From Ptiloglossa arizonensis (taxonomy: Eukaryota; Arthropoda; Insecta; Hymenoptera; Colletidae): a DNA stretch of 64,000 nt. The stretch lies in the NCBI RefSeq assembly GCF_051014685.1, contig NW_027479482.1, positions 51,427 through 115,426 of the forward strand, given 5' to 3'. A program made the translations under genes and the position numbers. The notes beneath the pieces were generated by a model. The model was not told the origin of the DNA and searched no databases. It saw only the letters and a list, made by a program, of their open reading frames with translations. Positions 35,801 to 49,512 of this stretch are shown one piece after another (the first letter of the stretch is position 1; the number at the start of each line of letters is the position of its first letter).

Positions 35801-38709
35801 ATGGTTGAGAAGAGAATAAATTTTTCGCAATTCTGCTGCTCCAAACGCTTAACCAGAATGGCCTAGGGAAAAAATGCACATACCGTTGTAATCGGGCGAG
35901 TTTCTACTTTCAGATGCAATAGGAATTTTTGGGTTAGGTCAATCCGTTCGCGAGATATGGGGGTTTGAAACAAAGAAATGGTAGAGAAGAGAACAAATTT
36001 TTCGCAATTCTGCTGCTCCAAACGCTTAACCAGAATGGCCTAGTGAAAAAATACACATACCGTTGTAATCGGGCGAGCTTCTACTTTCAGATGCAATAGG
36101 AATTTATGGGTTAGGTCAATCCGTTCGCGAGATATGCTACTTTGAAGCTAAGAAATGGTTGACAAGACAACAAATTTTTCGCACTTCTGCTGCTCCAATC
36201 GCTTAACCAGAATGGCCTAGGAAAAAATACACATACCGTTGTAATCGGGCGAGTTTCTACTTTCAGATGCAATTGGAATTTTTGGGTTAGGTCCATCCGT
36301 TCGCGAGATATGGGACTTTGAAGCTAAGGAATGGTTGAGAAGGCAAAAAATTTTTCGCAATTCTGCTGCTCCAAACGCTTAACCAGATTGGCCTAGGGAA
36401 AAAATACGCACACCGTTGTAATCGGGCGAGTTTCTACTTTCAGATGCAATAGGAATTTTTGGGTTAGGTCAATCCGTTCGCGAGATATGGGAGTTTTAAG
36501 CTAAGAAATGGTTGAGAAGAGAATAAATTTTTCGCAATTCTGCTGCTACAAACGCTTAACCAGAATGGCCTAGGGAAAAAATGCACATACCGTTGTAATC
36601 GGGCGAGTTTCTACTTTCAGATGCAATAGGAATTTTTGGGTTAGGTCAATCCGTTCGCGAGATATGGGGGTTTGAAACTAAGAAATGGTAGAGAAGAGAA
36701 CAAATTTTTCGCAATTCTGCTGCTCCAAACGCTTAACCAGAATGGCCTAGGGAAAAAATACACATACCGTTGTAATCGGGCGAGCTTCTACTTTCAGATG
36801 CAATATGAATTTATGGGTTAGGTCAATCCGTTCGCGAGACATGCTACTTTGAAGCTAAGAAATGGTTGACAAGACAACAAATTTTTCGCACTTCTGCTGC
36901 TCCAATCGCTTAACCAGAATGGCCTAGGAAAAAATACACATACCGTTTTAATCGGGCGAGTTTCTACTTTTAGACGCAGCAGGAATTTTTGGGTTTGGTT
37001 AATCCGTTCGCGAGATATGGGACTTTGAAGCTAAGGAATGGTTGAGAAGGCAAAAAATTTTTCGCAATTCTGCTGCTCCCAACGCTTAACCAGATTGGCC
37101 TAGGGGAAAAATACGCATACCGTTGTAATCGGGCGAGTTTCTACTTTCAGACGCAACAAGAATTTTTGGGTTGTGTCAATCCGGTCGCGAGATATGGGAG
37201 TTTGAAGCCAAGAAATGGTTGAGAACGCAAAAAATTTTTCGAAATTCTGCTGCTCCAAACGCTTAACCAGAATGGCCTAGGGAAAAAATGCACATACCGT
37301 TGTAATCGGGCGAGATTCTACTTTCAGATGCAATAGGAATTTTTGGGTTAGGTCAATCCGTTCGCGAGATATGGGACTTTGAAGCTAAGGAATGGTTGAG
37401 AAGCCAAAAATTTTTCGCAATTCTGCTGCTCCAAACGCATAACCAGAATGGCCTAGGGAAAAAATACACATACCGTTGTAATCGGGCGAGTTTCTACTTT
37501 CAGACGCAGCAGGAATTTTTGGGTTTGGTCTATCCGTTCGCGAGATATGGGACTATGAAGCGAAGAAATGGTTGAGAAGACAACAAGTTTTTCGCACTTC
37601 TGCTGCTCCAATTGCTTAACCAGAATGACCTAGGGGAAAAACACACATACCGTTGTAATCGGGCGTGCTTCTACTTTCAGATGCAATAGGAATCTTTGGG
37701 TTAGGTCAATCCGTTCGCGAGATATGGGAGTTTGAAACTAAGAAATGGTAGAGAAGAGAACAAATTTTTCGCAATTCTGCTGCTCCAAACGCTTAACCAG
37801 AATGGCCTAGGGAAAAAATACACATACCGTTGTAATCGGGCGAGCTTCTACTTTCAGATGCAATAGGAATTTATGGGTTAGGTCAATCCGTTCGCGAGAT
37901 ATGCTACTTTGAAGCTAAGAAATGGTTGACAAGACAACAAATTTTTCGCACTTCTGCTGCTCCAATCGCTTAACCAGAATGGCCTAGGAAAAAATACACA
38001 TACCGTTTTAATCGGGCGAGTTTCTACTTTTAGACGCAGCAGGAGTTTTTGGGTTTGGTTAATCCGTTCGCGAGATATGGGAGTTTGAATCTAAGGAATG
38101 GTTGACAAGACAACAAATTTTTCGCACTTCTGCTGCTGCAATCGCTTAACCAGAATGACCTAGGAAAAAGTACGCATACCGCTGTAATGGGGCGCGTTTC
38201 TACTTTCAGATGCAATAGGAATTTTTGGGTTTGGTCAATCCGTTCGCGAGATATGGGACTATGAAGCGAAGAAATGGTTGAGAAGACAACAAATTTCTCG
38301 CACTTCTGCTGCTCCAATCGCTTAACCAGAATGACCTAGGGGGAAAACACACATACCGTTGTAATCGGGCGTGCTTCTACTTTCAAATGCAATAGGAATT
38401 TTTGGGTTAGGTCAATCCGTTCGCGAGATATGGGAGTTTGAAGCTAAGAATTGGTAGAGAAGAGAACAAATTTTTCGCAATTCTGCTGCTCCAAACGCTT
38501 AATCAGAATGACCTAGGGAAAAAATGCACATACCGTTGTAATCAGGCGAGTTTCTACTTTCAGATGCAATAGGAATTTTTGGGTTAGGTCAATCCATTCG
38601 CGAGATATGGGAGTATGAATCTAAGAAATGGTTGACAAGACAACAAATTTTTCGCACTTCTGCTGCTCCAATCGCTTAACCAGAATGGCCTAGGAAAAAA
38701 TACACATAC
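32880..38709 (+). repeat. Long HOR copy B (5830 bp, 33 monomers)
   Basis: It starts with the same GGGTGT monomer. Relative to copy A it lacks about four monomers after 33.58 kb, gains a 706 bp four-monomer module at 34648-35353, and has one extra monomer near 36.2-36.4 kb. These changes account for the offsets of 5654, 4947, 5653 and 5830 bp seen along its length. Confidence 0.85.
34648..35353 (+). repeat. 706 bp four-monomer module, single extra copy in HOR copy B
   Basis: The module starts with the TAATGGGGCGCG monomer and continues with a GAATTGGTAGAG monomer, a GTAGTCAGGCG monomer and a GAAGCCAAG monomer. The GGGGCGCG monomer returns at 35354. Copy A has only the single GGGGCGCG monomer at 29701-29877 at the corresponding place. 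Confidence 0.88.
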
Positions 38710-40830
38710 CGTTGTAATCGGGCGAGTTTCTACTTTCAGATGCAATAGGAATTTTTGGGTTAGGTCCATCCGTTCGCGAGATATGGGTGTTTGAAGCTAA
38801 GAAATGGTTGACAAGACAACAAATTTTTCGCACTTCTGCTGCTCCAATCGCTTAACCAGAATGACCTGGGGAAGAAGTACACATACCGTTGTAATCGGGC
38901 GAGTTTCTACTTTCAGACGCAACAAGAATTTTTGGGTTGGGTCAATCCGGTCGCGAGATATGGGAGTATGAAGCCAAGAAATGGTTGAGAACGCAAAAAA
39001 TTTTTCGCAATTCTGCTGGTCCAAACGCTTAACCAGAATGGCCTAGGGAAAAAATGCACATACCGTTGTAATCGGGCGAGTTTCTACTTTCAGATGCAAT
39101 AGGAATTTTTGGGTTAGGTCAATCCGTTCGCGAGATATGGGGTTTGAAACTAAGAAATGGTAGAGAAGAGAACAAATTTTTCGCCATTCTGCTGCTCCAA
39201 ACGCTTAACCAGAATGGCCTAGGGAAAAAATACACATACCGTTGTAATCGGGCGAGTTTCTACTTTCAGATGCAATTGGAATTTTTGGGTTAGGTCCATC
39301 CGTTCGCGAGATATGGGACTTTGAAGCTAAGGAATGGATGAGAAGGCAAAAAAATTTTCGCAATTCTGCTGCTCCAAACGCTTAACCAGATTGGCCTAGG
39401 GAAAAAATACGCACACCGTTGTAATCGGGCGAGTTTCTACTTTCAGATGAAATAGGAATTTTTGGGTTAGGTCAATCCGTTCGCGAGATATGGGAGTTTA
39501 AAGCTAAGAAATGGTTGAGAAGAGAATAAATTTTTCGCAATTCTGCTGCTCCAAACGCTTAACCAGAATGGCCTAGGGAAAAAATGCACATACCGTTGTA
39601 ATCGGGCGAGTTTCTACTTTCAGATGCAATAGGAATTTTTGGGTTAGGTCAATCCGTTCGCGAGATATGGGGATTGAAACTAAGAAATGGTAGAGAAGAG
39701 AACAAATTTTTCGCCATTCTGCTGCTCCAAAAGCTTAACCAGAATGGCCTAGGGAAAAAATACACATACCGTTGTAATCGGGCGAGCTTCTACTTTCAGA
39801 TGCAATAGGAATTTATGGGTTAGGTCAATCCGTTCGCGAGATATGCTACTTTGAAGCTAAGAAATGGTTGACAAGACAACAAATTTTTCGCACTTCTGCT
39901 GCTCCAATCGCTTAACCAGAATGGTCTATGGAAAAATTACACATACCGTTGTAATCGGGCGAGTTTCTACTTTCAGACGCAACAAGAATTTTTGGGTTGG
40001 GTCAATCCGGACGCGAGATATGGGAGTTTGAAGCTAAGAAATGGTTGAGAAGAGAATAAAGTTTTCGCAATTCTGCTGCTCCAAACGCTTAACCAGAATG
40101 GCCTAGGGGAAAAACACACGTACCGTTGTAATCGGGCGTACTTCTACTTTCAGATGCAATAGGAATTTTAGGGTTAGGTCCATCCGTTCGCGAGATATGG
40201 GAGTTTGAAGCAAAGCAATGGTTGACAAGACAACAAATTTTTCGCACTTCTGCTGCTCCAAACGCTTAACCAGAATGGCCTACGGAAAAAATGCACATAC
40301 CGTTGTAATCGGGCGAGTTTCTACTTTCAGATGCAATAGCAATTTTTGGGTTAGGTCAATCCGTCCGCAAGATAAGGGAGTTTGAAACCATGAAATGGTT
40401 GAGAAGGCCAGAAATTTTTCGCACTTCTGCTGCTCCACACGCTTAACCAGAATGGCCTAGGGGAAAAATACACATACCGTTGTAATCGGGCGAGTTTCTA
40501 CTTTCAGATGCAATAGGAATTTTTGGGTTAAGTCAATCCGTTCGCGAGATATGGGAGTTTGAAGTCAAGAAATGGTTGAGAAGTTAAAAAATTTTTCCCA
40601 ATTCTGCTGCTCCAAACGCTTAATCAGAATGCCATAGGGAAAAAATACACATACCGTTGTAATCGGGCGAGTTTCTACTTTCGGATGCAATAGGAATTTT
40701 TGGGTTAGGTCATTCCGTTCGCGAGATATGGGAGTATGAATCTAAGAAATGGTTGACAAGACAACAAATTTTTCGCACTTCTGCTGCTCCAATCGCTTAA
40801 CCAGAATGGCCTAGGAAAAAGTACGCATAC

Positions 40831-42242
40831 CGTTGTAATGGGGCGCGTTTCTACTTTCAGATGCAATAGGAATTTTTGGGTTTGGTCAATCCGTTCGCGA
40901 GATATGGGACTATGAAGCGAAGAAATGGTTGAGAAGACAACAAATTTCTCGAACTTCTGCTGCTCCAATCGCTTAACCAGAATGACCTAGGGGAAAAACA
41001 CACATACCGTTGTAATCGGGCGTGCTTCTACTTTCAGATGCAATAGGAATTTTTGGGTTAGGTCAATCCGTTCGCGAGATATGGGAGTTTGAAGCTAAGA
41101 ATTGGTAGAGAAGAGAACAAATTTTTCGCAATTCTGCTGCTCCAAACGCTTAATCAGAATGACCTAGGGAAAAAATGCACATACCGTTGTAGTCAGGCGA
41201 GTTTCTACTTTCAGATGCAATAGGAATTTTTGGGTTAGGTCAATCCGTTCGCGAGATATGGGAGTATGAATCTAAGAAATGGTTGACAAGACAACAAATT
41301 TTTCGCACTTCTGCTGCTCCAATCGCTTAACCAGAATGGCCTAGGAGAAAATACACATACCGTTGTAATCGGGCGAGTTTCTACTTTCAGATGCAATAGG
41401 AATTTTTGGGTTAGGTCAATCCGTTCGCGAGATATGGGAGTTTGAAGCCAAGAAATGGTTGAGAAGAGAACAAATTTTTCGCACTTCTGCTGCTCCAATC
41501 GCTTAACCAGAATGGCCTAGGAAAAAGTACGCATACCGTTGTAATGGGGCGCGTTTCTACTTTCAGATGCAATAGGAATTTTTGGGTTTGGTCAATCCGT
41601 TCGCGAGATATGGGACTATGAAGCGAAGAAATGGTTGAGAAGACAACAAATTTCTCGAACTTCTGCTGCTCCAATCGCTTAACCAGAATGACCTAGGGGA
41701 AAAACACACATACCGTTGTAATCGGGCGTGCTTCTACTTTCAGATGCAATAGGAATTTTTGGGTTAGGTCAATCCGTTCGCGAGATATGGGAGTTTGAAG
41801 CTAAGAATTGGTAGAGAAGAGAACAAATTTTTCGCAATTCTGCTGCTCCAAACGCTTAATCAGAATGACCTAGGGAAAAAATGCACATACCGTTGTAGTC
41901 AGGCGAGTTTCTACTTTCAGATGCAATAGGAATTTTTGGGTTAGGTCAATCCGTTCGCGAGATATGGGAGTATGAATCTAAGAAATGGTTGACAAGACAA
42001 CAAATTTTTCGCACTTCTGCTGCTCCAATCGCTTAACCAGAATGGCCTAGGAGAAAATACACATACCGTTGTAATCGGGCGAGTTTCTACTTTCAGATGC
42101 AATAGGAATTTTTGGGTTAGGTCAATCCGTTCGCGAGATATGGGAGTTTGAAGCCAAGAAATGGTTGAGAAGAGAACAAATTTTTCGCACTTCTGCTGCT
42201 CCAATCGCTTAACCAGAATGGCCTAGGAAAAAGTACGCATAC
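40831..42242 (+). repeat. 706 bp four-monomer module, two tandem extra copies in HOR copy C
   Basis: The GGGGCGCG monomer begins at 40831, 41537 and 42243, exactly 706 bp apart. The first two share a private TTTCTCGAAC (near 40947 and 41652) that the third does not have (TTTCTCGCAC). The shared error suggests the extra copy in C was made by local duplication after separation from copy B. Confidence 0.88.
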
Positions 42243-43832
42243 CGTTGTAATGGGGCGCGTTTCTACTTTCAGATGCAATAGGAATTTTTGGGTTTGGTCA
42301 ATCCGTTCGCGAGATATGGGACTATGAAGCGAAGAAATGGTTGAGAAGACAACAAATTTCTCGCACTTCTGCTGCTCCAATCGCTTAACCAGAATGGCCT
42401 AGGAGGAAATACACATACCGTTGTAATCGGGCGAGTTTCTACTTTCAGATGCAATAGGAATTTTTGGGTTAGGTCCATCCGTTCGCGAGATATGGGACTT
42501 TGAAGCTAAGGAATGGTTGAGAAGGCAAAAAATTTTTCGCAATTCTGCTGCTCCAAACGCCTAACCAGATTGGCCTAGGGAAAAAATACGCACACCGTTG
42601 TAATCGGGCGAGTTTCTACTTTCAGATGCAATAGGAATTTTTGGGTTAGGTCAATCCGTTCGCGAGATATGGGAGTTTAAAGCTAAGAAATGGTTGAGAA
42701 GAGAATAAATTTTTCGCAATTCTGCTGCTCCAAACGCTTAACCAGAATGGCCTAGGGAAAAAATGCACATACCGTTGTAATCGGGCGAGTTTCTACTTTC
42801 AGATGCAATAGGAATTTTTGGGTTAGGTCAATCCGTTCGCGAGATATGGGGGATTGAAACCAAGAAATGGTAGAGAAGAGAACAAATTTTTCGCAATTCT
42901 GCTGCTCCAAACGCTTAACCAGAATGGCCTAGAGAAAAAATACACATACCGTTGTAATCGGGCGAGCTTCTACTTTCAGATGCAATAGGAATTTATGGGT
43001 TAGGTCAATCCGTTCGCGAGATATGCTACTTTGAAGCTAAGAAATGGTTGACAAGACAACAAATTTTTCGCACTTCTGCTGCTCCAATCGCTTAACCAGA
43101 ATGGCCTAGGAAAAAATACACATACCGTTGTAATCGGGCGAGTTTCTACTTTCAGATGCAATTGGAATTTTTGGGTTAGGTCCATCCGTTCGCGAGATAT
43201 GGGACTTTGAAGCTAAGGAATGGTTGAGAAGGCAAAAAATTTTTCGCAATTCTGCTGCTCCAAACGCTTAACCAGATTGGCCTAGGGAAAAAATACGCAC
43301 ACCGTTGTAATCGGGCGAGTTTCTACTTTCAGATGCAATAGGAATTTTTGGGTTAGGTCAATCCGTTCGCGAGATATGGGAGTTTTAAGCTAAGAAATGG
43401 TTGAGAAGAGAATAAATTTTTCGCAATTCTGCTGCTCCAAACGCTTAACCAGAATGGCCTAGGGAAAAAATGCACATACCGTTGTAATCGGGCGAGTTTC
43501 TACTTTCAGATGCAATAGGAATTTTTGGGTTAGGTCAATCCGTTCGCGAGATATGGGGGTTTGAAACTAAGAAATGGTAGAGAAGAGAACAAATTTTTCG
43601 CAATTCTGCTGCTCCAAACGCTTAACCAGAATGGCCTAGGGAAAAAATACACATACCGTTGTAATCGGGCGAGCTTCTACTTTCAGATGCAATAGGAATT
43701 TATGGGTTAGGTCAATCCGTTCGCGAGATATGCTACTTTGAAGCTAAGAAATGGTTGACAAGACAACAAATTTTTCGCACTTCTGCTGCTCCAATCGCTT
43801 AACCAGAATGGCCTAGGAAAAAATACACATAC

Positions 43833-45870
43833 CGTTTTAATCGGGCGAGTTTCTACTTTTAGACGCAGCAGGAATTTTTGGGTTTGGTTAATCCGTTCGC
43901 GAGATATGGGACTTTGAAGCTAAGGAATGGTTGAGAAGGCAAAAAATTTTTCGCAATTCTGCTGCTCCCAACGCTTAACCAGATTGGCCTAGGGGAAAAA
44001 TACGCATACCGTTGTAATCGGGCGAGTTTCTACTTTCAGACGCAACAAGAATTTTTGGGTTGTGTCAATCCGGTCGCGAGATATGGGAGTTTGAAGCCAA
44101 GAAATGGTTGAGAACGCAAAAAATTTTTCGCAATTCTGCTGCTCCAAACGCTTAACCAGAATGGCCTAGGGAAAAAATGCACATACCGTTGTAATCGGGC
44201 GAGATTCTACTTTCAGATGCAATAGGAATTTTTGGGTTAGGTCAATCCGTTCGCGAGATATGGGACTTTGAAGCTAAGGAATGGTTGAGAAGCCAAAAAT
44301 TTTTCGCAATTCTGCTGCTCCAAACGCATAACCAGAATGGCCTAGGGAAAAAATACACATACCGTTGTAATCGGGCGAGTTTCTACTTTCAGACGCAGCA
44401 GGAATTTTTGGGTTTGGTCTATCCGTTCGCGAGATATGGGTCTATGAAGCGAAGAAATGGTTGAGAAGACAACAAGTTTTTCGCACTTCTGCTGCTCCAA
44501 TCGCTTAACCAGAATGACCTAGGGGAAAAACACACATACCGTTGTAATCGGGCGTGCTTCTACTTTCAGATGCAATAGGAATCTTTGGGTTAGGTCAATC
44601 CGTTCGCGAGATATGGGAGTTTGAAACTAAGAAATGGTAGAGAAGAGAACAAATTTTTCGCAATTCTGCTGCTCCAAACGCTTAACCAGAATGGCCTAGG
44701 GAAAAAATACACATACCGTTGTAATCGGGCGAGCTTCTACTTTCAGATGCAATAGGAATTTATGGGTTAGGTCAATCCGTTCGCGAGATATGCTACTTTG
44801 AAGCTAAGAAATGGTTGACAAGACAACAAATTTTTCGCACTTCTGCGGCTCCAATCGCTTAACCAGAATGGCCTAGGAAAAAATACACATACCGTTTTAA
44901 TCGGGCGAGTTTCTACTTTTAGACGCAGCAGGAATTTTTGGGTTTGGTTAATCCGTTCGCGAGATATGGGACTTTGAAGCTAAGGAATGGTTGACAAGAC
45001 ATCAAATTTTTCGCAATTCTGCTGCTCCCAACGCTTAACCAGATTGGCCTAGGGGAAAAATACGCATACCGTTGTAATCGGGCGAGTTTCTACTTTCAGA
45101 CGCAACAAGAATTTTAGGGTTGTGTCAATCCGGTCGCGAGATATGGGAGTTTGAAGCCAAGAAATGGTTGAGAACGCAAAAAATTTTTCGCAATTCTGCT
45201 GCTCCAAACGCTTAACCAGAATGGCCTAGGGAAAAAATGCACATACCGTTGTAATCGGGCGAGATTCTACTTTCAGATGCAATAGGAATTTTTGGGTTAG
45301 GTCAATCCGTTCGCGAGATATGGGACTTTGAAGCTAAGGAATGGTTGAGAAGCCAAAAATTTTTCGCAATTCTGCTGCTCCAAACGCATAACCAGAATGG
45401 CCTAGGGAAAAAATACACATACCGTTTTAATCGGGCGAGTTTCTACTTTCAGACGCAGCAGGAATTTTTGGGTTTGGTCTATCCGTTCGCGAGATATGGG
45501 ACTATGAAGCGAAGAAATGGTTGAGAAGACAACAAGTTTTTCGCACTTCTGCTGGTCCAATCGCTTAACCAGAATGACCTAGGGGAAAAACACACATACC
45601 GTTGTAATCGGGCGTGCTTCTACTTTCAGATGCAATAGGAATCTTTGGGTTAGGTCAATCCGTTCGCGAGATATGGGAGTTTGAAACTAAGAAATGGTAG
45701 AGAAGAGAACAAATTTTTCGCAATTCTGCTGCTCCAAACGCTTAACCAGAATGGCCTAGGGAAAAAATACACATACCGTTGTAATCGGGCGAGCTTCTAC
45801 TTTCAGATGCAATAGGAATTTATGGGTTAGGTCAATCCGTTCGCGAGATATGCTACTTTGAAGCTAAGAA
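43833..45870 (+). repeat. Six-monomer tandem duplication (1060 bp unit)
   Basis: The CGTTTTAATC/TTTTAGACGCAG monomer starts at 43833 and 44893 and is followed by the same order in both: CAACAAG with GGGTTGTG, GAGATTC with CATAACC, GACGCAGC with GGTCTATCC, AGGAATCTTTGGG, and GGAATTTATGGG with ATATGCTAC. The second copy has scattered substitutions (GACAAGACATC near 44994, AATTTTAGGG near 45112). In copies A and B the marker is also 1060 bp apart (31114/32174, 36944/38004), but there only about the junction monomers match. Confidence 0.82.
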
Positions 45871-45974
45871 ATGGTTGAGAAGAGAATAAATTTTTCGCAA
45901 ATCTGCTGCTCCAAACGCTTAACCAGAATGGCCTAGGGGAAAAACACACGTACCGTTGTAATCGGGCGTGCTTC

Positions 45975-48900
45975 TACTTTCAGATGCAATAGGAATTTTT
46001 GGGTTAGGTCCATCCGTTCGCGAGATATGGGAGTTTGAAGCTAAGCAATGGTTGACAAGACATCAAATTTTTCGCAGTTCTGCTGCTCCAAACGCTTAAC
46101 CAGAATGGCCTATGGAAAAAATGCACATACCGTTGTAATCGGGCGAGATTCTACTTTCAGATGCAATAGCAATTTTTGGGTTAGGTCAATCCGTCCGCAA
46201 GATAAGGGAGTTTGAAACCATGAAATGGTTGAGAAGGCCAGAAATTTTTCGCACTTTTGCTGCTCCACACGCTTAACCAGAATGGCCTAGGGAAAAAATA
46301 CACATACCGTTGTAATCGGGCGAGCTTCTACTTTCAGATGCAATAGGAATTTATGGGTTAGGTCAATCCGTTCGCGACATATGCTACTTTGAAGCTAAGA
46401 AATGGTTGACAAGACAACAAATTTTTCGCACTTCAGCTGCTCCAATCGCTTAACCAGAATGGCCTATGGAAAAATTACACATACCGTTGTAATCGGGCGA
46501 GTTTCTACTTTCAGATGCAATAGGAATTTTTGGGTTAGTTCAATCCGTTCGCGAGATATGGGACTTTGAAGCTAAGAAATGGTTGAGAAGAGAATAAATT
46601 TTTCGCAAATCTGCTGCTCCAAACGCTTAACCAGAATGGCCTAGGAAAAAATACACATACCGTTTTAATCGGGCGAGTTTCTACTTTCAGACGCAGCAGG
46701 AATTTTTGGGTTTGGTCAATCCGTTCGCGAGATATGGGACTTTGAAGCTAAGGAATGGTTGAGAAGGCAAAAAATTTTTCGCAATTCTGCTGCTCCAAAC
46801 GCTTAACCAGATTGGCCTAGGGGAAAAATACGCATACCGTTGTAATCGGGCGAGTTTCTACTTTCAGGCGCAACAAGAATTTTTGGGTTGGGTCAATCCG
46901 GACGCGAGATATGGGAGTTTGAAGCTAAGAAATGGTTGAGAAGAGAATAAAGTTTTCGCAATTCTGCTGCTCCAAACGCTTAACCAGAATGGCCTAGGGG
47001 AAAAACACACGTACCGTTGTAATCGGGCGTACTTCTACTTTCAGATGCAATAGGAATTTTAGGGTTAGGTCCATCCGTTCGCGAGATATGGGAGTTTGAA
47101 GCTAAGCAATGGTTGACAAGACAACAAATTTTTCGCACTTCTGCCGCTCCAAACGCTTAACCAGAATGGCCTACGGAAAAAATGCACATACCGTTGTAAT
47201 CGGGCGAGTTTCTACTTTCAGATGCAATAGCAATTTTTGGGTTAGATCAATCCGTCCGCAAGATAAGGGAGTTTGAAACCATGAAATGGTTGAGAAGGCC
47301 AGAAATTTTTCGCACTTCTGCTGCTCCACACGCTTAACCAGAATGGCCTAGGGAAAAAATGCACATACCGTTGTAATCGGCCGAGTTTCTACTTCCAGAC
47401 GCAGCAGGAATTTTTGGGTTTGGTCAATCCGTTCGCGAGATATGGGACTTTGAAGCTAAGGAATGGTTGAGAAGGCAAAAAATTTTTCGCAATTCTGCTG
47501 CTCCAAACGCTTAACCAGATTGGCCTAGGGGAAAAATACGCATACCGTTGTAATCGGGCGAGTTTCTACTTTCAGATGCAATAGGAATTTTTGGGTTAGG
47601 TCAATCCGTTCGCGAGATATAGGAGTTTGAAGCTAAGAAATGTTTGAGAAGAGAATAAATTTTTCGCAATTCTGCTGCTCCAAACGCTTAACCAGAATGG
47701 CCTAGGGAAAAAATGCACATACCGTTGTAATCGGGCGAGATTCCACTTTCAGATGCAATAGGAATTTTTGGATTAGGTCAATCCGTTCGCGAGATATGGG
47801 AGTTTGAAGCCAAGAAATGGTTGTGAAGTCAAAAAATTTTTCGCAATTCTGCTGCTCCAAACGCTTAACCAGAATGGCCTAGGGAAAAAATACACATACC
47901 GTTGTAATCGGGCGAGTTTCTACTTTCAGAGGCAATAGGAATTTTTGGGTTAGGTCAATCCGTTCGCGAGATATGGGAGTTTGAATCTAAGAAATGGTTG
48001 ACAAAACAACAAATTTTTCGCACTTCTGCTGCTCCAATCGCTTAACCAGAATGGCCTAGGAAAAAATACACATACCGTTTTAATCGGGCGAGTTTCTACT
48101 TTCAGACGCAGCAGGAATTTTTGGGTTTGGTCAATCCGTTCGCGAGATATGGGACTTTGAAGCTAAGGAATGGTTGAGAAGGCAAAAAATTTTTCGCAAT
48201 TCTGCTGCTCCAAACGCTTAACCAGATTGGCCTATGGGAAAAATACGCATACCGTTGTAATCGGGCGAGTTTCTACTTTCAGATGCAATAGGAATTTTTG
48301 GGATAGGTGAATCCGTTCGCGAGATATGGGAGTTTGAAGCCAAGAAATGGTTGAGAAGAGAACAAATTTTTCGCAATTCTGCTGCTCCAAACGCTTAACC
48401 AGAATGGCCTAGGGAAAAAATGCACATACCGTTGTAATCGGGCGAGTTTCCACTTTCAGACGCAGCAGGAATTTTTGGGTTTGGTCAATCCGTTCGCGAG
48501 ATATGGGACTATGAAGCGAAGAAATGGTTGAGAAGACAACAAATTTTTCGCACTTCTGCTGCTCCACCCGCTTAACCAGAATGACCTAGGGAAAAGGTAC
48601 ACATACCGTTGTAATCGGGCGAGTTTCTACTTTCAGACGCAGCAGGAATTTTTGGGTTTGGTCAATCCGTTCGCGAGATATGGGACTATGAAGCGAAGAA
48701 ATGGTTGAGAAGACAACAAATTTTTCGCACTTCTGCTGCTCCAATCGCTTAACCAGAATGACCTAGGGAAAAAGTACACATACCGTTGTAATCGGGCGAG
48801 TTTCTACTTTCAGACGCAACAAGAATTTTTGGGTTGGGTCAATCCGTTCGCGAGATATGGGACTTCGAAGCTAAGGAATGGTTGAGAAGGCAAAAAATTT

Positions 48901-49512
48901 TTCGCAATTCTGCTGCTCCAAACGCTTAACCAGATTGGCCTAGGGAAAAAATACGCATACCGTTGTAATCGGGCGAGTTTCTACTTTCAGATGCAATAGG
49001 AATTTTTGGGTTAGGTCAATCCGTTCGCGAGATATGGGAGTTTGAAGCTAAGAAATGGTTGAGAAGAGAATAAATTTTTCGCAATTCTGCTGCTCCAAAC
49101 GCTTAACCAGAATGGTCTAGGGAAAAAGTGCACATACCGTTGTAATCGGGCGGGATTCCACTTTCAGATGCAATAGGAATTTTGGGGTTTGGTCAATCCG
49201 TTCGCGAGATATGGGACTATGAAGCGAAGAAATGGTTGAGAAGACAACAAATTTTTCGCACTTCTGCTACTCCAATCGCTTAACCAGAATGACCTAGGGA
49301 AAAAGTACACATACCGTTGTAATCGGGCGAGTTTCTACTTTCAGAAGCAATAGGAATTTTTGGGTTAGGTCAATCCGTTCGCGAGATATGCTACTTTGAA
49401 GCTAAGAAATGGTTGACAAGACAACAAATTTGTCGCACTTCTGCTGCTCCAATCGCTTAACCAGAATGGCCTATGGAAAAATTACACATACCGTTGTAAT
49501 CGGGCGAGTTTC
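45975..49512 (+). repeat. 20-monomer duplication, copy 1 (3538 bp)
   Basis: Markers recur at an offset of 3538 bp: GCACTTTTGC 46251/49789 and AGAGGCAATAGG at 47931/51469. The match runs from about 45975 to 49212; the last 300 bp of the unit differ from the next copy. Copy 1 has private TGTTTGAG near 47641 and CGGGATTCC near 49151. Confidence 0.88.

Larger units (their letters stand above)
38710..45870 (+). repeat. Long HOR copy C (about 7.16 kb, about 40 monomers)
   Basis: It starts with GGGTGT at 38785. It matches copy B at offsets of 5830, 6183 and then 6889 bp. The increases are due to retained monomers near 39.1-39.9 kb and to a second 706 bp module at 41537-42242. Its right end holds a full six-monomer tandem duplication and the common order stops near 45870. 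Confidence 0.8.

Noticed and set aside
17312..43185. About forty minus-strand open reading frames of 61-123 codons as protein genes
   Set aside because: They are the same 59-codon satellite unit read repeatedly, many start at TTG, they are cut by stops as soon as a variant monomer appears, and they have no recognisable domain, promoter or splice structure.
49213..49512. Foreign sequence between the two 3538 bp copies, because the match stops here
   Set aside because: These 300 bp are ordinary monomers of other subtypes (ATATGCTAC and GACTATGAAGCG), so the break is a recombination or conversion switch.
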